Assembly (NCBI RefSeq): GCF_021298855.1
Contig: NZ_JAJTHI010000008.1
Location: 18,414 to 82,413, forward strand
Source: Gemmatimonas sp.
GTDB lineage: Bacteria > Gemmatimonadota > Gemmatimonadetes > Gemmatimonadales > Gemmatimonadaceae
Length of the DNA: 64,000 bases
Direction of reading: 5' to 3'
Made by a program: the position numbers and the translations under genes
The notes under the pieces: generated by a model
Told to the model about the DNA's origin: nothing
The model's database searches: none
What the model saw: the letters and a program-made list of their open reading frames with translations, nothing else
Shown: positions 29,034 through 38,957 of the stretch, one piece after another
Position numbering within the stretch: position 1 is the stretch's first letter
Layout of the letters: each line of letters begins with the position of its first letter

Positions 29034-30944
29034 CTAACGACCACTCACATAGGCTTCCGCCAACAGCGCGGCCAAGGCCAGCGCCACGAGGGGTAACAGC
29101 AGGGCCTGCCCCGCTGCCCGGGAGAACACGGCGTCCTGCCACTGGGTTGCATCGGTGGCAGCCACCACGTCCCGACCAACCACGAGTCCCGCCACCGTGG
29201 CGTCGGCATTGGTGTTGGCGCTGGTGCCGGAGGCGGCGGCGAACTCCGATTCCGACGGCTCCCCGTTCACCACCAGGGCCCCCGCCCTCGCCTCCTGCCG
29301 GCGCAGGAAATAGACCCCGGCCTGCGCGGGGACCGTGAGCCGATCGGACGCCAACGGCGACACGGTGCCGTCGGGGGCCTCGAGACCGGAGATGTCGCGC
29401 AGGCCGCTCACCACCTGACCGGGGCTGGCCTCGATAAGGCGCCCGTCGTCGCCCAACCGCCTCGCCAGCGCCTCCAGCAGCCAGGGCACGAACGCCGCGT
29501 CGAGCGGCAGGTCAGTGGCCTCGGGGTCCACCGGCGAGCCGAGCAGCACGTACCCCTCGCCAGCCACCACCCACGGCGCGCCGCCGGCCGTGGCGATGGT
29601 ATCGGGGGCACTGGTCGGCGCCGCCGCCCCGCTTCCCGGGGAGTACTGCAGGGGATACCGGGTACGCACCGGGGTGCCGTCGAAGGCACGGGCCGAGATG
29701 GAACTGGTGTCCGCGGCGCCGCCGCGCGCCGGCACGCGGGCCAGCACCTGTGAGCGGGCAATGGCGCCAAAGCGCCACGGGATGCCGAGGCGTTCGAGCT
29801 GGCGATTGGCCTCCCCCACCCCAATGGGGTCGCGTGGTGCCGTGAGCAGCACCGGCAACCGGGTACCGGGGGCGTCGGCCCCCGATACGGTCACGGCACG
29901 CGATTCCCCGGCACGCGCACGGGCCAGCCGCCCTTCGTCCACGAGGGTGCCCAGCGCGGCGCCCAGAAACAGGCCACCCTCACCGCGCACGTTCACCGTG
30001 GGTGGCGGCGCGACGCGCACGGCAAACCACCGCGTGTCGTCGGCGCGCAACGCGTCGGCGTCCAACTCCACGCTGCCGCGCACCCAGCCGCTGCTGGTGC
30101 TGGCGAGACGCTGCGTAACGCGCGCCGGCGCGTCGAGGGTGGCGGGCGGCACCGTGCCACGCGCCACGGTGCGGCCATCGAGTGTCAGGCGCCACGCGGC
30201 CGCATCGGGGGAGGTGACGGCCAGCGTGACCGTACCACCGGGCGTCCAGCGTACCGGTTCCGGCGTGGCCTGCAGCACGGCGCGATTGCGCGGCAGGGGG
30301 CCGCCGCGCAGCAGCGTGACCACCGGGACCTCGTCGCTTTGTACGACCGAGTCGCTGCGAAACGAACTGCGCTGGCCGTCGCTGACGATGGCCACCACCG
30401 GGGTGCGGGGCATCCCGCTGCGCGCCAGTCCCACGGCGCGGCGAGTGGCGGCGGCCAGGTCGCCGCGCCCTCCCACCGGTTGCAGCGCGTCGAGCCCGGC
30501 GCGCAGCGCCTCCGGCCCACCACCAATGACCCGGCCGTCGGCCGTCACGATCCACGCCCGATCGTCAGCCGTGAGTTCATCCACCAGGCGCCGTGCGTCG
30601 GTTCGCAGGCTGTCGAAGCGCACCTGTCCGTTCTGGACCACGCCGGTGCTCAGCGAATTGTCCACGACGATGGCCACGGCCATGGGCGCGTGCCCCACAC
30701 CCAGCAGGCGCGCGATGGGGCGCGCCGCCGCCAACGCCAACGCCAGCACTGCAAGCAGCCGGAGCAGCAGCAGCAGCCGGTTGCGCAGCTTGAGATCGCG
30801 GCTGTGTTCCTGCTCCATGCGCTCGAGATAGCGCACGGCGGGGAAATCAATGACACGCCCGACGCGGCGGCGCAGCAGGTGCACCAGCAGCGGCACACCG
30901 GCCAGCAGGCCGAGGGCGAGGAAGGCGGGGGCAAGGAACGCCAT
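29034..30944 (-). CDS. BatA-domain/von Willebrand A membrane protein
   Basis: A 636-aa protein with the N-terminal BatA domain (FLAPAFLALGLLAGVPLLVH then LLRRRVGRVIDFPAVRYLER), a second membrane helix (LLLLLRLLAVLALALAAARP) and a vWA domain. The vWA metal site begins VVDNSLSTG (near 93), and the fold continues with AWIVTADGRVIGG and TPVVAIVSDGQ. A long periplasmic-type beta region follows, and the C-terminus ends in a hydrophobic helix (LLLPLVALALAALLAEAYV). Such proteins accompany MoxR AAA ATPases and DUF58 proteins in envelope-stress and aerotolerance clusters. The DUF58 gene lies upstream on the same strand, separated by a VapBC pair. Translation probably depends on a chain of stop-start overlaps from vapC. 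Confidence 0.85.
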   Translation of the reverse strand: MAFLAPAFLALGLLAGVPLLVHLLRRRVGRVIDFPAVRYLERMEQEHSRDLKLRNRLLLLLRLLAVLALALAAARPIARLLGVGHAPMAVAIVVDNSLSTGVVQNGQVRFDSLRTDARRLVDELTADDRAWIVTADGRVIGGGPEALRAGLDALQPVGGRGDLAAATRRAVGLARSGMPRTPVVAIVSDGQRSSFRSDSVVQSDEVPVVTLLRGGPLPRNRAVLQATPEPVRWTPGGTVTLAVTSPDAAAWRLTLDGRTVARGTVPPATLDAPARVTQRLASTSSGWVRGSVELDADALRADDTRWFAVRVAPPPTVNVRGEGGLFLGAALGTLVDEGRLARARAGESRAVTVSGADAPGTRLPVLLTAPRDPIGVGEANRQLERLGIPWRFGAIARSQVLARVPARGGAADTSSISARAFDGTPVRTRYPLQYSPGSGAAAPTSAPDTIATAGGAPWVVAGEGYVLLGSPVDPEATDLPLDAAFVPWLLEALARRLGDDGRLIEASPGQVVSGLRDISGLEAPDGTVSPLASDRLTVPAQAGVYFLRRQEARAGALVVNGEPSESEFAAASGTSANTNADATVAGLVVGRDVVAATDATQWQDAVFSRAAGQALLLPLVALALAALLAEAYVSGR

Positions 30945-30989
30945 CAGCAGAACGCCATCAGGGGTGCGCCATCAGCGGGTGCGCCATCA
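30942..30989 (-). other. Chain of three TGATG stop/start overlaps linking vapC to the BatA-like gene
   Basis: The vapC stop TGA (30989-30987) overlaps an ATG that opens a 9-codon frame (MAHPLMAHP). Its stop at 30960-30958 overlaps a second ATG opening a 4-codon frame (MAFC). That frame's stop overlaps the ATG of the BatA-like gene at 30944. The segment is built from imperfect tandem copies of CACCCGCTGATGGCG. It may pass ribosomes from vapC to the BatA-like gene by reinitiation. Confidence 0.75.
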
Positions 30990-31388
30990 GCGGGTGCGTT
31001 GCTTGGGGTGGAAGAGCACGTCGGGCAAGTCCGTAAAGTCGTCGTCCTGCGTCCACACCACACCGCCAACCATCTTCGCGGTGGCGTAGACGATGCTGTC
31101 GGCAAGCGGCAGGTTGTACTGCCGCCCGAGCTTGGCCGCCGTGAGGGCAAGACTTTCGTCCAGCGCCACGACCTGCCCCTGCTGCATGACGGCCGTGACC
31201 TGCAAGGCGTCTCCTTCGCCACGCTGCCGGGCCACCACCTTGAACACCTCGGTGAGACAGATCGCGGGCACGACGAGATGCTCGGTGTGCTCAATGGGAG
31301 GTGCGAACACGGCCGCCGTCGGCTCATCGGCGAAGTAGGCCAGCCAGGCGGAGGAATCGACGACGTTGAGTCGCGCGCGCTTCACCAC
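30987..31388 (-). CDS. vapC: VapC-type PIN-domain ribonuclease toxin
   Basis: A 133-aa PIN-domain protein from GTG 31388. The acidic active-site set is complete: Asp11 in NVVDSSAWLAYF, Glu47 in ICLTEVFKV, Asp97 in LPLADSIVYATA, and the Asp115-117 cluster in WTQDDDF. VapC toxins cleave RNA, often tRNA or rRNA, and are neutralised by a cognate antitoxin. It follows the AbrB-type antitoxin gene by 30 bp. The pair sits inside an otherwise standard DUF58-BatA gene order. Confidence 0.9.
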   Translation of the reverse strand: MVKRARLNVVDSSAWLAYFADEPTAAVFAPPIEHTEHLVVPAICLTEVFKVVARQRGEGDALQVTAVMQQGQVVALDESLALTAAKLGRQYNLPLADSIVYATAKMVGGVVWTQDDDFTDLPDVLFHPKQRTR

Positions 31389-31418
31389 GCCGCAGCCCCG
31401 ACCGGGCCAACGTGCCTA

Positions 31419-31637
31419 TCAGACACGATCGGCGCCACGCCCGCCATCGCGAGCGATGGTGGTATCGAGACCCTTGAGGAAGCCGCGCAGGGCGCGTGCA
31501 GGGCGCAACGGGATGAACTCCACCCGATCGTCGTAGGCGATGGCCTGGACCTGTTGGCCCGGCTCGAGCTTGAGGCGTTCCCGCACCGCGCGCGGAATCA
31601 CCACTTGGAACTTCGGCGAAATGGTCACGATGTCCAT
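31419..31637 (-). CDS. vapB: AbrB/MazE-fold antitoxin (VapB)
   Basis: A 72-aa protein. Residues 1-45 form the swapped-hairpin AbrB fold (DIVTISPKFQVVIPRAVRER, then LKLEPGQQVQAIAYDD), which binds operator DNA as a dimer. The C-terminal tail (RALRGFLKGLDTTIARDGG) would wrap the VapC toxin. GGAG lies 5 bp before ATG 31637. Autoregulation is expected: a 12-bp palindrome sits between a putative -10 box and the start codon. Confidence 0.9.
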   Translation of the reverse strand: MDIVTISPKFQVVIPRAVRERLKLEPGQQVQAIAYDDRVEFIPLRPARALRGFLKGLDTTIARDGGRGADRV

Positions 31638-31653
31638 GGTGTCTCCGGCGAAG

Positions 31654-31665
31654 GCGATCGATCGC
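31654..31665. promoter_or_regulatory. Palindrome GCGATCGATCGC at the vapBC promoter, candidate operator
   Basis: A perfect 12-bp palindrome lies 16 bp before the vapB start and just downstream of TACGAT (minus strand 31674-31669), a possible -10 box. A repressor bound here would cover the transcription start. The DNA around it is unusually AT-rich for this window. The -35 box is poor. Confidence 0.5.
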
Positions 31666-31743
31666 GAAATCGTACAACAGAAGAATACATCGATCCATCC
31701 GGCGGCACACCACCACGCCGCGGCGCGGCGCCTGGGGCACGGC

Positions 31744-32652
31744 TCACACCATCGCCCCGCGCCCGTTCACCCCCACCAGATGGCGCAGCGCCCGCCCGAA
31801 TGGCTCGTCCGTGTAGGCCAGCGCGTAGCGGGCACCGGCCCGGCCGAGCGCCGCCTTCCAGTCGGCGAGCGCTTCCTGTACGGTGGTGCGGTAGGTGGTG
31901 CGCACGTCGCCCGGGCTGGCCGGCACTTCGTGGCCGCTTTCGGGATCGCGATAGCGCGCCTCGCCGCTCTCGGGGAAGTCGCGCTCGGCGGGGTCCATGA
32001 CGTGCAGCACCAGCACCTCGTGGCCGCGGGCGCGCAACGTACGCGCGGCATCGGCCGCGGGCGCGGGGTCGGTGAGCAGATCGGAGAGCAGCACCACGAA
32101 CCCCGGGCGGCGCACCAGCTTGCCGGCCGCGGCAAGGGCGTCGCTCACATTGGACGCCGTTCCGCCGCCGGGTTCACCAAAGGCCGCCACCAGCCGACGC
32201 CATTGCCCGCGCTGCGAGCGCGGGGGTACGACATCACGCAGCCCCGCGTCGAAGCGCACCAGCCCCACGGCGTCCCGCTGACGCAGCAGCAGCAGCGCCA
32301 TGGCGCTGGCCAGCCGCTCCGCGTAGGCCAGCTTGGACAGGCGCGACGGGTCCCCGGTCCACTGCATGGAGGCGCTCACGTCGAGTACGAGCATGGCGCG
32401 GGCGTTGGTCTCTTCCTCGAACTGCTTGACCACCCAGCGGTCGGCCCGGCCGGCGATGCGCCAGTCGAGGTAGCGCAGGTCGTCGCCCGGCATGTACGGG
32501 CGATGCTCGGCGAACTCTACGCTGAACCCCTTGCGCGGCGACCGGTGGAGCCCGGTAATGAAGCCGTCCACCACCCAGCGGGCGACGAGCTCGAGGTGGC
32601 CGAGTGCGGCGAGGACGGCGGGATCGAGTTGGTCGGCGCGGGGCTGGGACAT
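31744..32652 (-). CDS. DUF58-domain protein (BatA/MoxR-cluster type)
   Basis: A 302-aa protein from ATG 32652. The DUF58 signature is RPYMPGDDLRYLDWRIAGRA followed by DRWVVKQFEEETN. It merges into a vWA-like fold with MLVLDVSASMQWTG, carrying a DxSxS metal site. DUF58 proteins partner MoxR ATPases and BatA proteins in envelope-related chaperone clusters. No MoxR gene is in view on the upstream side, where the next gene is divergent. The VapBC pair follows after 106 bp, then the BatA-like gene. Confidence 0.87.
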   Translation of the reverse strand: MSQPRADQLDPAVLAALGHLELVARWVVDGFITGLHRSPRKGFSVEFAEHRPYMPGDDLRYLDWRIAGRADRWVVKQFEEETNARAMLVLDVSASMQWTGDPSRLSKLAYAERLASAMALLLLRQRDAVGLVRFDAGLRDVVPPRSQRGQWRRLVAAFGEPGGGTASNVSDALAAAGKLVRRPGFVVLLSDLLTDPAPAADAARTLRARGHEVLVLHVMDPAERDFPESGEARYRDPESGHEVPASPGDVRTTYRTTVQEALADWKAALGRAGARYALAYTDEPFGRALRHLVGVNGRGAMV

Positions 32653-32840
32653 GCCACAACGTACGCCAATGGCAGGCATTTCGTTCTTCGGCCACGCGCG
32701 GGCGCCGGCACGGGCCGCGTTGGCTTGGGGACAGGCACGGCGCCGACTACCGTCGGGTTGCGGCCTTCTGCGACGTGAGTCTTATTTCACGAAGTGGGCA
32801 GCGAAGCAGTTCGGCGACAAAGAGCCTTCAGGGAGGGCAC

Positions 32841-33755
32841 GTGTTCCGATTGACGAGATTTCGCATGGCAGTGGCGGTGATCCTTCCCGCGCTGGCCCTC
32901 GCGCCTCTTGGCGCCCAGGCGCCGTCGGTGAGCGTGACGAAAGTCACGCCGGTCCGGGCGGTGGAGAAGTGGCCGGGGATGACGCTGGTCGCCGATCAGG
33001 ATGCACACACGGTCGTTGTGGCGGTCACCCGCGGTCCGCGGCAGACGGCGGTGCAGGTGCTGTCGCCAGTCGCCCCCACGCGGGCGTCGTCGGTCCGCAG
33101 GGGCAAGCGACTCCCGGTGCGTTCGCTCCAGGCCGACGAACTCGCCCATTTGACGACGTATGGCTCGCGTCCCCTCATCCTGGCTTTCGCGTCCAGCGCG
33201 AAGCCCAATCTCGACGCGTTCGTGCAGCAGAACCGCTGGGCGCCCGACATGGTGCTGGACACGGCCGTCACGTCGGTGCAGGAAGTGATCGGTGTGCTGG
33301 GACGGGAACTGTTCGACGAGGCAGCGGTCGTGAGCGTCACCGTGGCCGAGGCGGCGTCCCCCGTGTTGCTGTCCGCTCAGGCCAATGCCTTTACGTTCGT
33401 CGAGAGTTGCGGGAACGGGGCCGCGAGCTCGGTACCAAGCGGCAATGTGTCCTATACCGGCGCGCTCGGCATCGTCGGTTACCCGGACTTCAACTGGGGT
33501 GCCGGAAAGCTGATCTCCGGGCAGTCCTTCAAGATCATCCCGGCTCGGTCCGTGGGGAGCGCCTGCATTGACGCTCGCATGGCGCTCTTTCCGATGCCGA
33601 CTCCCGGTACGCCCCGGCGGCCCGTGCCCGCGAACATGCCGGCTGCGGCAGAACTGAAGATGCCCCCGGTCTCGGACAAGCCGGTGGAAGCGATACCGGC
33701 GCACATGGCGCCGGGGCCGGTGGTCAACCCGCCCGCGCCCAAGCCCCCCCGCTGA
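32841..33755 (+). CDS. Exported protein of unknown function, Ala/Pro-rich C-terminus
   Basis: A 304-aa protein starting at GTG 32841, with AGGGAGGG 3-10 bp upstream as a strong ribosome-binding site. The N-terminus (FRLTRFRMAVAVILPALALA then PLGAQ) is a clear signal peptide, so the product is exported. The mature part has beta-type stretches (VQVLSPVAPTRASSVRRGKR, LTTYGSRPLILAFASSAKPN, AAVVSVTVAEAASPVLLSAQ) and two cysteines (ESCGNGAAS and GSACIDAR) that could form a disulfide. The last 60 residues are Pro-rich and probably unstructured. No family is recognised. A strong terminator follows at 33785, so it is a single-gene unit. Confidence 0.72.
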   Translation: MFRLTRFRMAVAVILPALALAPLGAQAPSVSVTKVTPVRAVEKWPGMTLVADQDAHTVVVAVTRGPRQTAVQVLSPVAPTRASSVRRGKRLPVRSLQADELAHLTTYGSRPLILAFASSAKPNLDAFVQQNRWAPDMVLDTAVTSVQEVIGVLGRELFDEAAVVSVTVAEAASPVLLSAQANAFTFVESCGNGAASSVPSGNVSYTGALGIVGYPDFNWGAGKLISGQSFKIIPARSVGSACIDARMALFPMPTPGTPRRPVPANMPAAAELKMPPVSDKPVEAIPAHMAPGPVVNPPAPKPPR

Positions 33756-33784
33756 CGCCAAGGCGGACGCGCACGCGAACCAGG

Positions 33785-33824
33785 AAGGCCGGCTCCCCAT
33801 CGTGACGACGGGAGCCGGCCTTTT
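33785..33824 (+). terminator. Intrinsic terminator after the exported-protein gene
   Basis: AAGGCCGGCTCC and GGAGCCGGCCTT form a perfect 12-bp stem around a 14-nt loop, followed by TTTT. Confidence 0.85.
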
Positions 33825-33834
33825 GCGTTCAGCC

Positions 33835-33863
33835 TTGGGCACGGTTCCCGGCCCTGCTATGTT
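33835..33863 (+). promoter_or_regulatory. Candidate lepA promoter with extended -10
   Basis: TTGGGC and TATGTT are separated by exactly 17 bp. TGC directly precedes TATGTT, giving an extended -10 (TGn). It starts 11 bp after the preceding terminator and lies about 40 bp upstream of the lepA start codon. Confidence 0.5.
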
Positions 33864-33904
33864 GAAAGGTTATCCCAGTTTCGGTACTTCAGAGGACGGC
33901 CCCG

Positions 33905-35701
<1,797 letters not shown>

Positions 35702-35705
35702 CCAC

Positions 35706-36758
35706 GTGATCTCGGCGGTCCTGCAAACCAGCTTTCTCGGCGACATGGTCCTCACCACCCCGCTCCTCGAGCGGCTGGCTGGTGAGGGCCGTGTGCATGT
35801 GGTGGCCACGCCGGCCAATGCGGCGCTGCTGAGCAACCATCCCGCCGTGGCCAGCGTCATCGTGTTCGACAAGCGCGGCGCGGATCGCGGGCTGGGCGGT
35901 TTGCGCCGTGTGGCGCGGCAGTTGCGTGCGGTCGGGGCGCAGCGCGCCTATCTCGCGCAGGGGTCGAGCCGTACCGCCGCGCTGGCCTTTCTGGCACGGA
36001 TCCCGGAACGGATCGGGTTCGACACCAGCGGTGGGCGCCTGTTCAGCACGCGGCGGGTTCCGTTCGAGCCGTCGCTGCATCACGCCGCGCGCCTGTGGCA
36101 GCTGGCCAATGCGCCCGGTGACGCCACGGTCCCTCCGCCACTTCGCCCCTCGCTGTTTCCGGGGGAGCGCGAACAGGCCGCGGTAGCGGCGCTGCTGGCC
36201 GCGCACCAGGTGCACGACGGTGACCCGCTGGTGGCCCTCGCCCCCGGCAGCGTGTGGGCGACCAAGCGCTGGCCGTCGTTCGACGCCCTCGCTGCGGCGC
36301 TGGTGCGCTCCGCGACACTGCCCAACGCGCGCCTGGTGGTGTTGGGCGCCGCGAGCGATGCGCCGCTCGCCGCCGCCATTGACGCGGCCGCACGCACCGT
36401 GGGGGCACCGCCCATCATCGATGCCACGGGGCGCCTGTCGCTGCTCGGGTCAGCGGCGCTGCTGGCCCGCTGCCGCGTGCTCGTGACCAACGACTCGGCG
36501 CCCCTCCACCTCGCCAGCGCCATGAACACCCCCACGGTGGCGCTCTTCGGCCCCACGGTCCCCGCACTCGGCTTCGGGCCACTGGCGGAGCGGCAGATCG
36601 TGGTGCAACACGACACTCTTCCCTGCCGCCCCTGCCATGCGCACGGCCCCATGCACTGCCCCCTTGGGCATTGGCGCTGCATGCGCGATCTCTCGCCGGC
36701 AGCCGTGTGCGCGGCGGCGGAGCGCGCGGCGGCGGAGCGCGCGGCGGCGGCTCAGTAG
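35706..36758 (+). CDS. Glycosyltransferase family 9 (lipopolysaccharide heptosyltransferase-like)
   Basis: A 350-aa GT-B enzyme from GTG 35706. The N-terminus ISAVLQTSFLGDMVLTTPLL is the GT9 acceptor-domain start. The C-terminal half has the sugar-nucleotide site (VALAPGSVWATKRWPSFDAL, ALLARCRVLVTNDSAPLHLA then SAMNTPTVALFGPTVP), as in WaaC/WaaF/WaaQ. It should transfer heptose from ADP-heptose to the LPS core. This supports an LPS-bearing outer membrane. The tail is a repeated AERAA unit encoded by 15-bp GC-rich repeats. It overlaps the convergent serine-hydrolase gene by 7 bp. Confidence 0.87.
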   Translation: MISAVLQTSFLGDMVLTTPLLERLAGEGRVHVVATPANAALLSNHPAVASVIVFDKRGADRGLGGLRRVARQLRAVGAQRAYLAQGSSRTAALAFLARIPERIGFDTSGGRLFSTRRVPFEPSLHHAARLWQLANAPGDATVPPPLRPSLFPGEREQAAVAALLAAHQVHDGDPLVALAPGSVWATKRWPSFDALAAALVRSATLPNARLVVLGAASDAPLAAAIDAAARTVGAPPIIDATGRLSLLGSAALLARCRVLVTNDSAPLHLASAMNTPTVALFGPTVPALGFGPLAERQIVVQHDTLPCRPCHAHGPMHCPLGHWRCMRDLSPAAVCAAAERAAAERAAAAQ

Positions 36759-37876
36759 CGGATCGCCTGACGCAACCGCTGCCAGAACTGCTCATCGAAG
36801 GTACTCGACGCCAGCGGGTTGCCGCCGCCGACAGCGGCCTCGTCGCCGTGGCGCACCACCACGAGGTCGAGGCTGGGGACTACGTAGATCTTCTTGTCGC
36901 CCTTGCCCAGCGCCGCCACCAGGTCACGGGGCGCCGCCGGGACCAGCGGGCCGCTGAGGGTGGGCAGCACAGAGGGCCCGGGAAGGCGGTGACGGTCGCT
37001 GCCGTTGAGCCACCAGAGCATGCCGTAGGCAGGATTGTCATGCGGCGCCGGGCGCCACATCTGCGTCACCCACGACGTATCGGTGACGACGCGCGTGGTG
37101 CCCCATGCGCCGCGGGACAGCGTGAGCAGACCGAAGCGCGCCATGTCCCGGGCGCTGCAGCTGAGGACGAAGCCCGGTTCTCCGGTGTCCACGTTGAATC
37201 GCCAGGTGCACGACATGCCGATGCGATCGAACAGCCGCGTGCGCGAGGCCGTGGTGATGTCCTGTCCTGCGGCGCGCGTGACCACCGCAAAGAGCTGGTA
37301 GTAGGCCGGGTTGTTGTAGTAGAACCGCGTGCCCGGTGCGACGACCGTGCGCAGGGAGTCATCGAGCCCGGAGGACATCTGCAGCAGGTGCCGCACGGTA
37401 ATGCGCCCCTCGGTGCCGGGGCTGCGCGACCATCCGGCGCCCAGATACTGGCTGGCCGGGGCCTCGAGCGAGAGGCGCCCTTCCGCCTGCAGCTGCCCGA
37501 TCAGCGTGGCGAGCACGCTCTTGCCGGCGGAGGCGATGATGCTGTCCGTCTCCCCGGTCCATCCGCGCCAGTACCGCTCTGCCACCAGACGCCCGCGCCA
37601 GGTGATGACCACGGCGGTGGAGCGTTGCGTACCGGCCCAGTCGAGGGCGGCGCGCAGTGCCGTGGTGTCCCAGCCCAGGGCGCCGGCACTCACGGTGGGC
37701 CACTCCGCCCCGGGCGCGGGGTGCACGAAGGGCAAGGCCCGCACATCGGCCGGCGGTGCCGGCAACGGTGACGGTGATGGTGCCGCCGGCGTCGGCGCTG
37801 GCGCGGTAGGGCCGCCGCCGCAGGCCATCAGCATTCCCGGCACGAGAAGTCGGCAGAGACGAGAGATCAAGGGCAT
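36752..37876 (-). CDS. Serine hydrolase (beta-lactamase/penicillin-binding-protein fold), probable lipoprotein
   Basis: A 374-aa protein from ATG 37876. The N-terminus PLISRLCRLLVPGMLMACGG is a lipoprotein signal with lipobox LMAC. A Pro/Ala-rich linker follows, then the class-C beta-lactamase fold: SIIASAGKSVLATLIGQLQ contains the S-x-x-K nucleophile motif (SAGK), and RFYYNNPAYYQLF holds the Y-x-N motif. MLWWLNGSDRHRL and VVVRHGDEAAVGGG lie in the C-terminal part. Such proteins include esterases, D-aminopeptidases and peptidoglycan peptidases; true beta-lactamase activity is not implied. It is divergent from the ROK kinase gene and convergent with the heptosyltransferase. Confidence 0.85.
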   Translation of the reverse strand: MPLISRLCRLLVPGMLMACGGGPTAPAPTPAAPSPSPLPAPPADVRALPFVHPAPGAEWPTVSAGALGWDTTALRAALDWAGTQRSTAVVITWRGRLVAERYWRGWTGETDSIIASAGKSVLATLIGQLQAEGRLSLEAPASQYLGAGWSRSPGTEGRITVRHLLQMSSGLDDSLRTVVAPGTRFYYNNPAYYQLFAVVTRAAGQDITTASRTRLFDRIGMSCTWRFNVDTGEPGFVLSCSARDMARFGLLTLSRGAWGTTRVVTDTSWVTQMWRPAPHDNPAYGMLWWLNGSDRHRLPGPSVLPTLSGPLVPAAPRDLVAALGKGDKKIYVVPSLDLVVVRHGDEAAVGGGNPLASSTFDEQFWQRLRQAIRY

Positions 37877-37940
37877 ACCCCATGGACGCGCCAGCGCCCG
37901 GCGTGTTAACCGCGCCCCGTGGGACGTTATGTTTCCGACC

Positions 37941-38957
37941 ATGTCCTCACCGTCCCTCTCCCCCGCGTCGCAGTTCATCGTTGGTGTCGATCTTGGCGGC
38001 ACCAACATTGTCGTGTCGTCCATGTCGCTCGATGGCTCGCGGCTCTTCGGCGCCCAGAGCGAACCGACCCACGCGCAGGAGGGGGCGGACGCCGTGGTGG
38101 CCCGCATGGCGCGTATGGTGAACACCACCATCGACGTCACGACGCGCGAGGCGGGGGTACCGCGGGGGGCAGTGTTGGGCGTGGGCATCGGCGCCCCCGG
38201 CACCGTGGACCGCAAGCGTGGTCTGGTGCTCGCCGCCCCCAACCTCAAGTGGTACGACTTCCCCCTCATCGAGCGCATGGCTGCGCTCACGGGGTTGCCG
38301 GTGCGCATCGACAACGACGCGAATTGCGCCACCTACGGGGAGTGGTGGCTGGGCGCGGCACGCGGGGGGACCAACGTGGTGGGCGTCACGATCGGGACGG
38401 GCGTGGGCGGGGGCATCATCGTGGACCGGCATGTGTACCACGGCTCGAGCGACGCCGCCGGAGAGATCGGGCACATCACCATCGACCTCAACGGACGTCG
38501 CTGCGGCTGCGGCAACTACGGCTGCCTCGAGGCGTACGCCTCCGGCAGCGCCATCGCCGAGCGGGCGCGCGAGGCGCTGCACAACAATGAATCGTCGGTC
38601 TTGCCGTCGCTCGTCGACGGTGATGTCAGTCGCATCACGGCGGCGGTCGTTTATCAGGCTGCGGGTCAGGGTGACGCGCTGGCGCTGGAAATCGTGCGGG
38701 ACACGGCGAAGTATCTGGGTGCCGGCATTGCGAATCTGCTCAACGTCTTCAATCCCGACGTGGTCGTGATCGCCGGTGGCGTGACGCAGGCGGGGGAAGC
38801 GCTCTTCGGCCCGTTGCGCACCGAAGTCCGCCGCCGCGCCTTCAAGAGTGTCTCCGACAGCTGCCGTATCGTGCCCGGCACGCTGCCGGGGACCGCCGGC
38901 GTGGTGGGTGCCGTGGCCTCGTTCATCTCGCAGACCACCGGCCAGCCGCCGGCGTGA
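37941..38957 (+). CDS. ROK-family sugar kinase (glucokinase-like)
   Basis: A 338-aa kinase from ATG 37941 (ATG 37929 is in frame too). It shows the phosphate-binding FIVGVDLGGTNIVVSSMSLD, the sugar site PVRIDNDANCATYGEWW, the loop GVTIGTGVGGGIIVDRHVYH, and the ROK zinc motif GEIGHITIDLNGRRCGCGNY then GCLEAYASG with its cysteines. The second phosphate loop is NPDVVVIAGGVTQAG. It should phosphorylate glucose or another hexose. TATGTT at 37928-37933 could be a -10 box, which would make the transcript nearly leaderless. Its stop overlaps the next gene's GTG, and it opens a long overlapping gene string. Confidence 0.9.
   Translation: MSSPSLSPASQFIVGVDLGGTNIVVSSMSLDGSRLFGAQSEPTHAQEGADAVVARMARMVNTTIDVTTREAGVPRGAVLGVGIGAPGTVDRKRGLVLAAPNLKWYDFPLIERMAALTGLPVRIDNDANCATYGEWWLGAARGGTNVVGVTIGTGVGGGIIVDRHVYHGSSDAAGEIGHITIDLNGRRCGCGNYGCLEAYASGSAIAERAREALHNNESSVLPSLVDGDVSRITAAVVYQAAGQGDALALEIVRDTAKYLGAGIANLLNVFNPDVVVIAGGVTQAGEALFGPLRTEVRRRAFKSVSDSCRIVPGTLPGTAGVVGAVASFISQTTGQPPA

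Noticed and set aside
25797..29096. 1099-codon plus-strand frame opposite mfd
   Set aside because: A high-GC shadow frame; Mfd on the minus strand has full domain structure, this one has none.
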